Origin: Staphylococcus argensis
GTDB taxonomy: Bacteria > Bacillota > Bacilli > Staphylococcales > Staphylococcaceae
Assembly (NCBI RefSeq): GCF_002902305.1
Contig: NZ_PPPX01000016.1
Span: forward strand, 303,272-367,271
Direction of reading: 5' to 3'
DNA length: 64,000 bases
The notes below the pieces were generated by a model that made no database searches, was not told where the DNA came from, and saw only the letters and a program-made list of their open reading frames with translations. Positions 1-9,116 of this stretch are shown here, piece by piece; positions within the stretch are counted from its first letter, which is position 1; each line of letters begins with the position of its first letter. Position numbers and translations under genes: made by a program.

Positions 1-330
1 TATTAGGAACAAACACTCTAATCCCTCGAAACACCCAATTAAACCTAACCCAAACTACACAGAGGATATTGTGGTTGTGAGTAGAAAAATTAGAAGAAAT
101 AACCTAAGAACACCGCAATACAAGTAAAGGGCCGGCGTGACTCTTGAAGGATCAAGGTCGAAGCGAAAATCCAGTAATAATGCGCAATAAGCATTATTAC
201 TTAGTTGAGCAAGACCCCTTAAGAAAGCATCGCCGAGCCCAATACGCAGTATTGCATATTAGGAACAAAATCCATATTCCTACGAATACAAATTAGTACA
301 AAACACATTATTCCTACGAACCAACACATC
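1..330. other. Gene-free structured intergenic DNA
   Basis: No credible gene is present. A direct repeat of 13 bases occurs at 1-13 and 257-269. Positions 129-240 can fold on themselves. The outer stem is 129-137 with 231-240 (gggccggcg against cgccgagccc). A weaker middle stem follows, then a perfect 10-bp inner hairpin pairs 174-183 with 191-200. The short phrase ttcctacgaa appears near 277 and 311. It looks like a repetitive intergenic element or an RNA-level structure; function is unknown. Confidence 0.5.
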
Positions 331-361
331 AAAAAACCCGCAGACACAATCCATCTGCGGG
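331..361 (-). terminator. Terminator of the siderophore operon
   Basis: Read on the minus strand, the 8-bp stem cccgcaga/tctgcggg (337-344 with 354-361) is followed by six T residues. It lies 12 bases after the last gene of the iron operon, so it is a good intrinsic terminator. Confidence 0.85.
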
Positions 362-373
362 CACCACATCCAT

Positions 374-1357
374 CTATTTTCTACTTTTAACCAACAAATA
401 CATAAAGAAAGGAGAACCAATCAACGCCGTAAAGATACCCGCCGGCACCTCTTTCGGCAAGAACAACGTCCTACCAATCAAATCACTAACCAACAAAATC
501 ATCGCACCAATCAACGCACTACACAACATACGCGACCTAAACTGATGTGCACCCATACGCATCGCAATATGCGGCGCAATCAATCCCACAAACTGAATAC
601 CGCCGACATAACTCATCGAAATACCAATCAAGACACTCATCGAAATCAGCGCAAACACCGAAATAAATTGATAACGCACACCGAGCGCATCAGAAATATT
701 TTTACCTAAATAGTGAATATCCATCGAACGAGAGTAATACGTCAACGCAAACATCACGACCGCGAGCACAATCGTAATCAAGATCGCCTGATAATACTCA
801 GCTTGATGGACAGAGCCCGTAATCCAAATCTGTGCCTGACCACTACGCTTGTTTGACGTCAGAATCAAGAACATGATAATCGCCTGACAAAGAATGTTAA
901 AGCTAACCCCAATCAAGATAAGACGATTACGTTTATAGTTCTTGCGTAAAGCTAAGAAATATAGCAATGCCGTAATCACAATCGCACCGAGCATGGAGAA
1001 GATCGGTTGGTATTGAATCGGCATCAATAGCGCTTCTGTACTCGTCGTCAACACGATGAGAAAGACGAGGGAGCCCACGTTTGCACCTTGTGAAATACCG
1101 ATAACGTCCGGTGAAGCGAGCGGGTTCTTCGTGATGAACTGCAGCACACACCCTGCTACACCGAGCGCTGCACCAGTCACTATCGCTAAGAAGACTCTCG
1201 GCAGTCTTAAATCTGTTACTACCAAGTTCGTGTAAGCATCGGCACTGTTAAAGAGGCCACCAATAACATCTTGTGGCATGAGCACATGGTCACCGAGCAT
1301 CAATGTGAGTAAGGTCGTCAACAACAATAATACGGTTAAGATAATTAATCGCTTCAT
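374..1357 (-). CDS. Iron-siderophore ABC permease, FecCD family (HtsC/YfhA-like)
   Basis: This 327-aa, very hydrophobic protein is one half of the membrane channel of a siderophore importer. It has the FecCD-family pattern of about nine to ten membrane segments. The family phrases LRLPR near residue 51 and NPLASPDVIGISQGA near 78-92 are clear, and the partner permease has close equivalents. The start overlaps the stop of the upstream permease by four bases (ATGA), so the two are translationally coupled. It is the last gene of the operon. No ATPase is encoded in this locus; staphylococcal Hts transporters use the shared FhuC ATPase, which probably applies here. By position it is htsC, but sequence also resembles Bacillus YfhA, so I leave the symbol open. 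Confidence 0.85.
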   Translation of the reverse strand: MKRLIILTVLLLLTTLLTLMLGDHVLMPQDVIGGLFNSADAYTNLVVTDLRLPRVFLAIVTGAALGVAGCVLQFITKNPLASPDVIGISQGANVGSLVFLIVLTTSTEALLMPIQYQPIFSMLGAIVITALLYFLALRKNYKRNRLILIGVSFNILCQAIIMFLILTSNKRSGQAQIWITGSVHQAEYYQAILITIVLAVVMFALTYYSRSMDIHYLGKNISDALGVRYQFISVFALISMSVLIGISMSYVGGIQFVGLIAPHIAMRMGAHQFRSRMLCSALIGAMILLVSDLIGRTLFLPKEVPAGIFTALIGSPFFMYLLVKSRK

Positions 1358-2352
1358 TCTGTTAACTCCTTACGTTTTAAGATGAGATAGATAAATACCG
1401 GTGTTCCGAGCAGAGCTGTCGTAATCCCCACTGGAATCTCACGCGGCATCAATAGATAACGACTCAAGATATCACTGAGCATCAATAGACAACCGCCGAG
1501 CAAGCCCGACATCGGTATGATGATAAAATGATTGTGCGTTCGACAGAGCAGTTTCGCCACGTGCGGTGTAATCAAGCCGACAAAGGCAATTGGACCTGCG
1601 AGTGCAACAGCAGAACCACTCAATAAGACGACCGCAATCATTGTGATGACTTTAATGGATAGAATCTTAGCACCTAATCCTTTTAAAGCATCCTCACTTA
1701 AAATATATAAATTCAGTTGACGTGCCATATACATAGAAATGATGAGGCCAACGACGATAAACGGCCAAATATACATCAAGACGTTGAGATGCTTGTTCGC
1801 CACAGAGCCGTTGAGCCAACTGATAATTTCCTCAATCGCTGACTCGTTGTAGACGAGTAAACCTTGCGTAACTGCCATACAGAACGCGCTAATACTCGCG
1901 CCAAAGAGGGTTAATTCCATTGCGGTAAAAGGGCGTAACGGCAAGCTTGTCGCTAAGATAATCATCGTCGCAACGATAATCGTACCGAGGAAAGCCATAA
2001 ATGCGAGCTGGAACGAACCGTTGATGCCGAAACCAATCAACATGATCACGACCATTAAACTCGCACCACTGTTTACACCCATGATACCTGGACTCGCGAA
2101 TGGGTTACGTGTAATGGTTTGGATCATCACACCACTAATTCCCATTAAAACGCCGACAACCCCGCCCAATACTGCGCGAGGTAGTCGTAATTGCGTTAAG
2201 ATACGTTGATCTTTGATCTCTTGACCTAAGATCAGATGTTTCCACACGTTTACGAATGAGAAGTGTTTATACCCCAACATCATACTCAAGACAAAGAGTA
2301 CGATAAATAATCCAGTAAACGCGAGAAGCCACCAAATGTATCTATTTTTCAT
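1354..2352 (-). CDS. Iron-siderophore ABC permease, FecCD family (HtsB/YfiZ-like)
   Basis: This 332-aa membrane protein is the second permease half. The FecCD hallmarks are LRLPRAVLGGVVGV near residues 55-68 and ITRNPFASPGIMGVNSGA near 80-97, with multiple membrane spans to the C-terminus. It starts inside the end of the substrate-binding protein gene (11-base overlap) and ends in an ATGA overlap with the next permease, so binding protein and both permeases form one translational unit. With its partner it should form the heterodimeric channel for a ferric citrate-type siderophore. The symbol htsB is likely by context but not certain. Confidence 0.85.
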   Translation of the reverse strand: MKNRYIWWLLAFTGLFIVLFVLSMMLGYKHFSFVNVWKHLILGQEIKDQRILTQLRLPRAVLGGVVGVLMGISGVMIQTITRNPFASPGIMGVNSGASLMVVIMLIGFGINGSFQLAFMAFLGTIIVATMIILATSLPLRPFTAMELTLFGASISAFCMAVTQGLLVYNESAIEEIISWLNGSVANKHLNVLMYIWPFIVVGLIISMYMARQLNLYILSEDALKGLGAKILSIKVITMIAVVLLSGSAVALAGPIAFVGLITPHVAKLLCRTHNHFIIIPMSGLLGGCLLMLSDILSRYLLMPREIPVGITTALLGTPVFIYLILKRKELTE

Positions 2353-3283
2353 TTAACATTTTGTCCTTCACTTCATCGATCATTTGATTTGCAGATAACA
2401 CACCGCCAGAAGTGTTCCAAACTCCGTCATCTACTTTATATACATGACCTTTCTTAGAAGCTTTCAGTTTCTTGAATTCTGGATCATTAACCCAATCTTT
2501 CTCTAGTTGTGATACTTTCTTATCTCCATCTTGGAAGGTGAAGTAGAAGAGGTAATCTCCATCCATCGCTTTAATACGTTCTTTTGATAAGCCTTTTTCA
2601 ACAAAGTCATCTTTTTCTTGGCCTTTCGGACGTTTAATACCTAATTCTTTAAGTACGATACCAGTGAATGTACGTTGATGGTAGATACGTACGTCACCAG
2701 GCATGAAACGAACGATTGAAACAGATTGATTCTTCTTGTCGCCAAGTTCTTTCTTCACTTTATTCACGTGATTGTCGTAATCTTTGAGTACTTCTTTACC
2801 TTTCTTCTCTTTACCTAAAGCTTTCGCGTAAAGGTTGAAATTCTCTTTCCAGTCACCGCGGAATTCTTTAGAGAATACAGTTGGTGCAATCTTAGAAAGT
2901 TTTTTATATTGTGCTTCTTGTCTGAATTTATTACCGATGATTAAATCTGGTTTCAACTTCGCAATCTTCTCTAAATCTAAGTCACTTTCGCCGCCCACAG
3001 GTTTAATGCCTTTGTATTTGTCTTTCAAGTGTGGGTACCAAGGATCACCTGCGTATGAGTTCGCTGCGCCTACAGGTTTCACGTCCATCGCTACTGCTGC
3101 TTCTGTCCCTTCGTTAGTCAACATAACTACGCGTTTCGGATGTTTAGGTACTTTAGTCGTTCCCATTGCGTGTTTGATCTCACGCGTATCCTTATCCTTG
3201 CTTGAAGATTTACTATCATTGCCACCGCCACATGCAGCAAGCATTAATACGAGTATCAATAGTACAGGTATTAACCTTTTCAT
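2342..3283 (-). CDS. Siderophore-binding lipoprotein (YfiY/SirA/HtsA family)
   Basis: This 313-aa protein carries a lipoprotein signal with the lipobox LAAC at residues 15-18 (Cys18 lipidated), then a class III periplasmic-binding-type fold. It should capture a ferric siderophore on the outer face of the membrane and pass it to the two permeases downstream. The mature N-terminus (IKHAMGTTKVPKHPKRVV) and the phrases DPWYPHLKDK, LKPDLIIGNK and VRFMPGDVRIYHQRTF look closer to Bacillus YfiY and staphylococcal SirA than to my memory of S. aureus HtsA. The start has a good RBS (GAGGGAG). A Fur box lies 46 bases upstream. The ligand is inferred from the adjoining synthesis genes. Confidence 0.85.
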   Translation of the reverse strand: MKRLIPVLLILVLMLAACGGGNDSKSSSKDKDTREIKHAMGTTKVPKHPKRVVMLTNEGTEAAVAMDVKPVGAANSYAGDPWYPHLKDKYKGIKPVGGESDLDLEKIAKLKPDLIIGNKFRQEAQYKKLSKIAPTVFSKEFRGDWKENFNLYAKALGKEKKGKEVLKDYDNHVNKVKKELGDKKNQSVSIVRFMPGDVRIYHQRTFTGIVLKELGIKRPKGQEKDDFVEKGLSKERIKAMDGDYLFYFTFQDGDKKVSQLEKDWVNDPEFKKLKASKKGHVYKVDDGVWNTSGGVLSANQMIDEVKDKMLNEK

Positions 3284-3328
3284 TATAACTCCCTCTTTCT
3301 ATGTATAGTTATTTAAATAAAAAACAGA

Positions 3329-3343
3329 TGATATTCATTCTCA
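3329..3343 (-). promoter_or_regulatory. Fur box before the siderophore-binding lipoprotein
   Basis: The 15-mer tgatattcattctca matches the 7-1-7 Fur core TGATAATnATTATCA at 12 of 14 defined positions. It sits between the PLP-enzyme gene and the lipoprotein gene, so the importer probably has its own iron-repressed promoter as well as read-through from the biosynthesis genes. Confidence 0.75.
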
Positions 3344-3378
3344 ATTATAGCTAAGTGAGAACTCTTGTCAACTGGAAA

Positions 3379-4503
3379 TTAAATAAATTTTATTTTCGGG
3401 AGATTGTGGGATAAGAATTGTAAGTGACTAATGTCGTAAGCATAGCTTCCAGCACGTTTAAAAATGACCCAATCCCCCGTCTTGAGTGACTTGATCGAAT
3501 ACGGCGGTCCAAAGACATCATTAGGTGTACATAGTTTACCTGCCAATGTGACTTGCTGATTCTCGATAGATTTCACACGCGGAGATGTTGTTTCAGTAGG
3601 CAGAATGTCTAGTGGGTGGTTGTGATACCATGCTTTTGGAAAACGAAAGTGATTCGTACCTCCGTTAAGTAAAACGAACGTTTCACCATGCATCGTTTTA
3701 ATATCATAAACATTCGCCGCGTAATAGCCGATCGGTGCCGTGATAAAGCGACCCAGCTCGAAAGTAAGTTGCGGGAGGGTCTTGATTTGAGATACAAAGT
3801 ATTCAAAGTCGAATTGCGTCTCGCCTTCGTAATTGATGCCAATCCCACCTCCAACATTAATCGCGTAGTCTGCCGGCAGTCTTAAACTGTATTTTTGCGC
3901 GAATGCAATAGCATTTTTAATAAAATCAACATGGGCTTGCTCGTCTAAATTATTACTCATGGAATGAAAGTGAAAGCCTGTAAGTTGCAGTTCTGGCGTT
4001 GCGTCGCATATCTCAAGCGCCTCTTCTAAGTCCTCGTAAGGCAGTCCAAATTGCGTTGGCACGCCAGCCATCTTGAGCTTGGCCGACGATTCAATGTTGC
4101 TTAGATTAATGCGCAACATTACTTCGACTGAGCGCTCAGAGTCCGCTAATAAAGATTGCAGCGCATCAAGTTCATAGAGACTTTCCACTTGAATAGACTT
4201 CACATGATGTTCTAAAGCATAAGCAAGATTGCCTCTTGTCTTAACAGGACCTCCATAAATCATAGGCACCGTCGCTGAAACTGCGCGCACTTTCTCAATC
4301 TCACCCGGAGAGGCAACCTCGAAACCCGCTACATAGGGTGCGAGGGTTTCAAGGATACGAGGATGAGAATTGGCTTTTACCGCGTAATAAATGGAATGTT
4401 TCGTCGTCGAAGTGAGCCAGTGAATACGTTGCTCTAACGTCGTTAAGTCATAAATATAATAATCTTGTTCAGGATCAGTAAGTAAATGTTTAATACTCTC
4501 CAT
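3379..4503 (-). CDS. PLP-dependent group IV decarboxylase-fold enzyme (SfaC/SbnH-like)
   Basis: This 374-aa fold-type III PLP enzyme supplies or modifies the amine part of the siderophore. The PLP lysine is K43 in YYAVKAN (39-45). The phosphate-binding glycine loop GGGIG is at 218-222. ELGRF (249-253) replaces the usual EPGR, and LCTPND (324-329) carries the Cys and Asp typical of ornithine/diaminopimelate/SbnH decarboxylases. In the staphyloferrin A locus of S. aureus the equivalent SfaC has been proposed to be an ornithine racemase, so either decarboxylase or racemase is possible. The second ATG was chosen because AAAGGAG lies 7 bases before it; the first ATG is only one base away. It overlaps the exporter gene by 14 bases. 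Confidence 0.8.
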   Translation of the reverse strand: MESIKHLLTDPEQDYYIYDLTTLEQRIHWLTSTTKHSIYYAVKANSHPRILETLAPYVAGFEVASPGEIEKVRAVSATVPMIYGGPVKTRGNLAYALEHHVKSIQVESLYELDALQSLLADSERSVEVMLRINLSNIESSAKLKMAGVPTQFGLPYEDLEEALEICDATPELQLTGFHFHSMSNNLDEQAHVDFIKNAIAFAQKYSLRLPADYAINVGGGIGINYEGETQFDFEYFVSQIKTLPQLTFELGRFITAPIGYYAANVYDIKTMHGETFVLLNGGTNHFRFPKAWYHNHPLDILPTETTSPRVKSIENQQVTLAGKLCTPNDVFGPPYSIKSLKTGDWVIFKRAGSYAYDISHLQFLSHNLPKIKFI

Positions 4504-5653
4504 AGTCATGCTCCTTTGTAAACATCAGTAAGACACATAAGAGTGTCAGTATTAATCCAACGATCATCGTCACGTATACGACGTGGAGACCGAGGTGCTC
4601 GAAGATAAAGCTAAGCAAGATACCTCCGAGTGGGATGAATCCTTTGTCCATCATCGAAATCGATAGTACAGAGCCACGATATTTCGGCTCCACCCATTTC
4701 TGTACGAGAATACGATTCGTTGTTCGGAATGCTTGAGATGCAAAGCCCATTAAGATTAACACGATGGCATAAAGCCAAGCTTGATGAATGAACATCAATG
4801 GCACAATTGAGACGATAAACAGTATCGACCACAAGCGCAGACTTCTGAGGCTCCCTTGGCGTTCAGAACGCATAAAGATGAGCAGAATCAGAATAGAGCC
4901 TGCCGCAATCATTGCTGTAAAGAGTGAATAAATCATCGTATGGCGACCGAATTGTGCATCGACAATGCTTGGCAGCATGATGGTATAAGAGAAGCCAAAT
5001 AGCATCGCAAACACGCTTGAAATCATCAACAGTACGATGACGGGTTGAGACTTTAAGTAAGCGCCAATCTTGTGTCGTTCTTTCTTCTTACGGTGAACTT
5101 CCGGTAGTACGCGATTCAGTAAGATCACACAAATACTGCCAATAATCGGTAAAGCTAAGACGATGTATGAGCTAATAGCACCGAGTAAGATTCCACCGAT
5201 AAACGGACCGATTAAACGTGAAACATTGAGAATCAAGGCGTTGAGACTAATCGCTTTGTGTAGCTTTTCCTCAGTAACAAAGCTCGGAATTAAGGCATTG
5301 CGTTGAATCGTATCAATCGCTTGGAAGAACGACCGAGCCATGATGATGACTAAGATGAGATAGATATTCCACTGTTGCCAGAACGCACCGACGACGCCGA
5401 TAGTTAGAACGATATTCGCTAGATGGATCAAATACATGAGTTTCGTCGAACTGATGCGATCGATCATTTTACCTATCACAAACGCAAAGACGAGCTGCGG
5501 AATCAAACGGGCAAAGTTGATATACGCGATATAAATCGCACTTCCCGTGAGCTGCAGCGTAATCCAGTTCAACGCAATGATGTCGACCCAGTCGATCGTC
5601 CGCGCGAGACACTGAGCACTGATGAAACGGGTATACGGACTAAACTTGAACAT
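4490..5653 (-). CDS. MFS siderophore exporter (SfaA-like)
   Basis: This 387-aa, about 12-span major facilitator protein of the drug-antiporter/EntS type most likely exports the finished siderophore. The loop after the second span carries GKMIDRISSTKLM, an A-motif variant, near residues 61-73. It lies between the NIS synthetases and the PLP enzyme and overlaps both neighbours by about 14 bases, which ties its expression to biosynthesis. In S. aureus the exporter of the staphyloferrin A locus is SfaA. Position, length and family agree, but the gene order differs from the S. aureus sfaABC/sfaD arrangement. Confidence 0.8.
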   Translation of the reverse strand: MFKFSPYTRFISAQCLARTIDWVDIIALNWITLQLTGSAIYIAYINFARLIPQLVFAFVIGKMIDRISSTKLMYLIHLANIVLTIGVVGAFWQQWNIYLILVIIMARSFFQAIDTIQRNALIPSFVTEEKLHKAISLNALILNVSRLIGPFIGGILLGAISSYIVLALPIIGSICVILLNRVLPEVHRKKKERHKIGAYLKSQPVIVLLMISSVFAMLFGFSYTIMLPSIVDAQFGRHTMIYSLFTAMIAAGSILILLIFMRSERQGSLRSLRLWSILFIVSIVPLMFIHQAWLYAIVLILMGFASQAFRTTNRILVQKWVEPKYRGSVLSISMMDKGFIPLGGILLSFIFEHLGLHVVYVTMIVGLILTLLCVLLMFTKEHDYGEY

Positions 5654-7325
5654 TACGCGCCACCAACAACGGGTTCGCCCGCTTCACATAAATATCCTGA
5701 CTCTCTTCCGCAATTCGCATCGTGAGTAGTGCTTTCTCATTAATCGTCTCAGTGTAAAAGGCAGAGCGATCCGCTTCGACATGCGTTAATCCTTGCGCTT
5801 CGAGATCATCAAAGATCCTTTGGAAAATAGCGTTGATATGTTGCCATAACGTGGAAGCCGCGTAACCATAGTCTTGGCTAAAGTGAGTGACCAACGTTTG
5901 GAGATGGTTGCTAATCAACGTGTTCTGTACTTTCTCGTACATCCCCTCCGTCGTCGCATTCGTTAAAGCTTGAGTGAGTTCCACCCATTCAGGAATGCGT
6001 GACCCGTCAATACGCAAGCCACCAAAGTCACGGACATGGAGACGCGTCGGCATCCCATGCTGAAACTCAAATGACATATTCTGAAGATGGGCTTCTAAAC
6101 CTACCCCATATTTCGTCATTAAAGTTACCGCCGTTTCAACGAGCAAGCGCGTATACTGCTTAAACCACGCTAATGGTTGATGGAGTGATTGCGCCATATC
6201 CACAAGGGTCGTATACACTTTCTCACCTGTTTCATTCCGCTCAAACAGACACGTAGCCGTATAGAGCGACGCATTGACCGGAATATATTGCGCATTATTC
6301 TCGCGCAGAATAAAGGACAGGTTACGCTGCTTATCTTCTTGTGAATGGCGATACGTCATGCCGCCGTATTCTTGAACAGGAAAGCTAATATCTGCTAAGC
6401 GTGCGTCATTGTTGTAAATATATTTAAAATATTCACCGATATTTCGCGAATTAATAATGCTATTATTACTAATCGAACGAATCGTTGAGGTCATTTGCGA
6501 ATTAACTGGCAACTTCAGAATCGGTGTGACACCATCAATTGGGCAGACCGTGCGGAAAGACGACGTACTTTTGACGAGACCACCACGGTGTTTGAGTAAA
6601 ATAATGTCGTTGTTGGCGATTTCTTCGGCGTAAACGTGTTCGAGTACATGTTCAAATTGATAAGGATGCACTGGTATTAAGTCATAGTTGGTTGGAATTT
6701 CTGCTAAATAACCACTGAAATCGACGAGCGTTTGCATTTCTGTTTCTGATAAATTGTTAAACAACAGCCCTCTTTTTACGAGAATCCAGTTTAATTTGAA
6801 GGCTTGATTATACTCTGGCGAATATTGCATCACTTCCTGGAAAGACAGCCCAAGTTTCGTCTTTGCACACGGATGTATGTTGTGTCCTTGAATGACGTAT
6901 TGCTCGCCTTGTAGCAACGGATGGTCACTCTTCGGCATATTCTGACAACACGTGATGCTCATCGCTTGATTGATAAGGTGATTCTCGATTTCGACTTTAA
7001 GTTGGTCATAGTCATAATTGCCTTTACTGAGTTGACTTAACCAATTGATGAGCTCTAGTGGATCTTGTAAGACTTGCGTGTCTCCGTTGTGATGGAGTGT
7101 GAGCTTCTTCGTATCTTCCTCAAACTCTAGAAATATTTCCTGGGAAATGTAGAGCCGTTTCATTTGTGGATGCTGTTCTACACGATGAATCGGCGGCGTT
7201 AGCTCATCAAATAGACACTTCACTAACTTAGTAAACGTAATATCAATACTCTCTTGAATACAACTTTCCACGTAGCTGCACTCATACCGGCACGTGTGCG
7301 CAAAGACTTCATTTATCCATTGCAT
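5640..7325 (-). CDS. NIS siderophore synthetase, IucA/IucC family (second synthetase)
   Basis: This 561-aa ATP-dependent NIS synthetase joins a citrate carboxyl group to an amine through an adenylate. Family signatures are GHNIHPCAKTKLG (about 147-159) in the ATP-binding lobe, the central STSSFRTVCP, the later EAHLQNMSFE, and RDFGGLRI in the C-terminal FhuF-like part. An AAAGGAG site 10 bases before the ATG fixes the start. The gene overlaps the first synthetase by 13 bases and the exporter by 14. Two such enzymes are what staphyloferrin A assembly needs (ornithine plus two citrates). Which one corresponds to SfaB or SfaD cannot be decided by eye. Confidence 0.88.
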   Translation of the reverse strand: MQWINEVFAHTCRYECSYVESCIQESIDITFTKLVKCLFDELTPPIHRVEQHPQMKRLYISQEIFLEFEEDTKKLTLHHNGDTQVLQDPLELINWLSQLSKGNYDYDQLKVEIENHLINQAMSITCCQNMPKSDHPLLQGEQYVIQGHNIHPCAKTKLGLSFQEVMQYSPEYNQAFKLNWILVKRGLLFNNLSETEMQTLVDFSGYLAEIPTNYDLIPVHPYQFEHVLEHVYAEEIANNDIILLKHRGGLVKSTSSFRTVCPIDGVTPILKLPVNSQMTSTIRSISNNSIINSRNIGEYFKYIYNNDARLADISFPVQEYGGMTYRHSQEDKQRNLSFILRENNAQYIPVNASLYTATCLFERNETGEKVYTTLVDMAQSLHQPLAWFKQYTRLLVETAVTLMTKYGVGLEAHLQNMSFEFQHGMPTRLHVRDFGGLRIDGSRIPEWVELTQALTNATTEGMYEKVQNTLISNHLQTLVTHFSQDYGYAASTLWQHINAIFQRIFDDLEAQGLTHVEADRSAFYTETINEKALLTMRIAEESQDIYVKRANPLLVARNVQV

Positions 7326-8911
7326 GTCGTTGTCGCTCCTTTCTTGTATAAGGGATTGTTGACGTACGTATGTTGGTAATCATAGCCATCTTCATAAATG
7401 CGCATCTTTAAGAGTGACTTAATTCGAAATGTAGGTTGTTGCAATAAATCAATTTGTGGCTGATAACGTTCGTTATAATTTCGAATCTGTTCACGAATGA
7501 TGTAGTAGCCGATAGAAGGTTCGTAACCATACTGCTCGAGTACACGGATAAGTTGGAACAAATGGTTGTATAGTACTGAATGTGAGAATACTGCAAGTAG
7601 TTCATCAAAGTCATCTGTGATAAGACCAGTAGAACCATCAATATCGACATCTCTATTGAAGAGACGTACTCCACCGAAGTCACGTACATAAATTTTTGTC
7701 GGCAGGCCATCTTGAATTTCAATCGTACTATTCTGCATGTGCGCTTCGAGACTTATTCCCTCTTCTAGAAGCAGACGATACGTCGCTTCGAGTATGACGG
7801 CAGTGTATTGTTCAAGAAATTGCGTAGTCGCCGTTTCAAAAGAGAGATTTTGGCGTTCCATTAAACGTTCAATACATTCAATCAAGATGTGTTGATCAGT
7901 GATAAAGCTTTTCGTAATCAAGCTCGCACAAACGAGATGATGTGTTTGGGGCGCTTGCGTCGTTTCAGGGAGCCGTTCACGTAGTAAATAACTCACTTTA
8001 TTCGCATGTTCTTTGTCGATATTTAAAAATGCGCCTGCTACATCCTTCTGAATCGCGCTATGATGATAATCACCTTTAGCGTAGATTTGCGATACCGCTT
8101 CACTAAGTGCAATACCATTGCGAATGGAAGCTGGCGAAACATTACGCACGGCACTTGTCGCTTGGACATTCACCGCCGTTTTCACAATGGCGTTAAACTG
8201 TGGCACGTCTAACGTTCTAAACGACAATAATGGTCGTGCTGAAATAGCATGTTGATAGAGTGGAATGAGTAGTTCTTGTTGTAGTAACTCCGGGTATTGT
8301 TGTTGAACGAAGTGCTCCAGTTGCCATTCGTGAAGAAAGAGCATCTCATAACGTGAAATATCAATATTCTGCGTTGATAACTCATTCTGAAGTTGTTCGA
8401 ACCACTGCGTATATTCTGAGCTGACTATTGAGTTGGAAGGATGAATTTGTGTCACGAGTTCTGACGCACAGAGCACTGGAATGATCTGCGCTTGTTGTCT
8501 AAATTCTGGTGAGAAAGTGATGACCTGTTCAGGATTAAATCCTAACTTCGTCTTCGTCATCGGATGGAAGGGATGCCCTTCCGTAACGCTCTGCTCAAAG
8601 AAAGTATCGTCTAAACCTTCGCCTTGCACGAAGTCAAAGATATCTTTGTAGTGTGGACTGTAGCGCTCACGATCTTGTTGATATTGAAGATAGCTGAGCG
8701 TGAGGTTCTGTTCTGAGTTGGCGAGTTCAGCTTGGATGCGGTCATCCGATTCTAGCTGAGTGAGGTCGAGTTGTTCGAACTCTGCAAGTTGACGGACACG
8801 TTGCTGCACTTCTTGTTGTGCTTCCGCCTCAGCTTGGTGTAATTGTTTGTCTGTTACTCTAGGAAAATATTTATGTATATCGCTCAATTGAGCGTTCCTT
8901 GTTAATTTCAA
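7313..8911 (-). CDS. NIS siderophore synthetase, IucA/IucC family (first synthetase)
   Basis: This 532-aa NIS synthetase is the first gene of the iron operon. It shows EGHPFHPMTKTKLG (about 114-127), the later EAHMQNSTIE and the C-terminal RDFGGVRL, which are the conserved nucleotide and citrate-site blocks of the family. The N-terminal 90 residues are Gln/Glu-rich and predicted helical. The start codon is TTG, with AAAGGA 10 bases upstream. A Fur box lies 27 bases before it, so the whole seven-gene string should be iron-repressed. It probably performs one of the two citrate condensations; SfaD- and SfaB-like roles are both possible. Confidence 0.88.
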   Translation of the reverse strand: MKLTRNAQLSDIHKYFPRVTDKQLHQAEAEAQQEVQQRVRQLAEFEQLDLTQLESDDRIQAELANSEQNLTLSYLQYQQDRERYSPHYKDIFDFVQGEGLDDTFFEQSVTEGHPFHPMTKTKLGFNPEQVITFSPEFRQQAQIIPVLCASELVTQIHPSNSIVSSEYTQWFEQLQNELSTQNIDISRYEMLFLHEWQLEHFVQQQYPELLQQELLIPLYQHAISARPLLSFRTLDVPQFNAIVKTAVNVQATSAVRNVSPASIRNGIALSEAVSQIYAKGDYHHSAIQKDVAGAFLNIDKEHANKVSYLLRERLPETTQAPQTHHLVCASLITKSFITDQHILIECIERLMERQNLSFETATTQFLEQYTAVILEATYRLLLEEGISLEAHMQNSTIEIQDGLPTKIYVRDFGGVRLFNRDVDIDGSTGLITDDFDELLAVFSHSVLYNHLFQLIRVLEQYGYEPSIGYYIIREQIRNYNERYQPQIDLLQQPTFRIKSLLKMRIYEDGYDYQHTYVNNPLYKKGATTTCNG

Positions 8912-8937
8912 AAAATCACTATCCTTTGTCTATTTAT

Positions 8938-8956
8938 GATAATGAGAATCGTTATC
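8938..8956 (-). promoter_or_regulatory. Fur box of the siderophore operon
   Basis: The sequence gataatgagaatcgttatc matches the classic 19-bp Fur box in all but two positions and contains two overlapping 7-1-7 cores. It sits just upstream of the first synthetase start. Confidence 0.88.
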
Positions 8957-9048
8957 AATTATATAGAACTCATGCTATTTGTCAATGCACTTTTATAAAT
9001 TTAGCAATTAAGTGGAATTTGTTTTTGAATTTTGAAGAATTAAAAAAT

Positions 9049-9089
9049 GGAGCGAGACCGAAATCGACTTGATTTCGTAGTCTCACTCC
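9049..9089 (-). terminator. Terminator-like inverted repeat after the FhuD-like gene
   Basis: Arms 9049-9065 and 9071-9089 (ggagcgagac..gaaatc against gatttc..gtctcactcc) form a strong hairpin with a two-base bulge. On the minus strand T/A-rich DNA follows. A close relative of the same element occurs at 17261-17303. Confidence 0.7.
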
Positions 9090-9116
9090 TGCGTGTTAAT
9101 TTATAGCGTTCTATTT

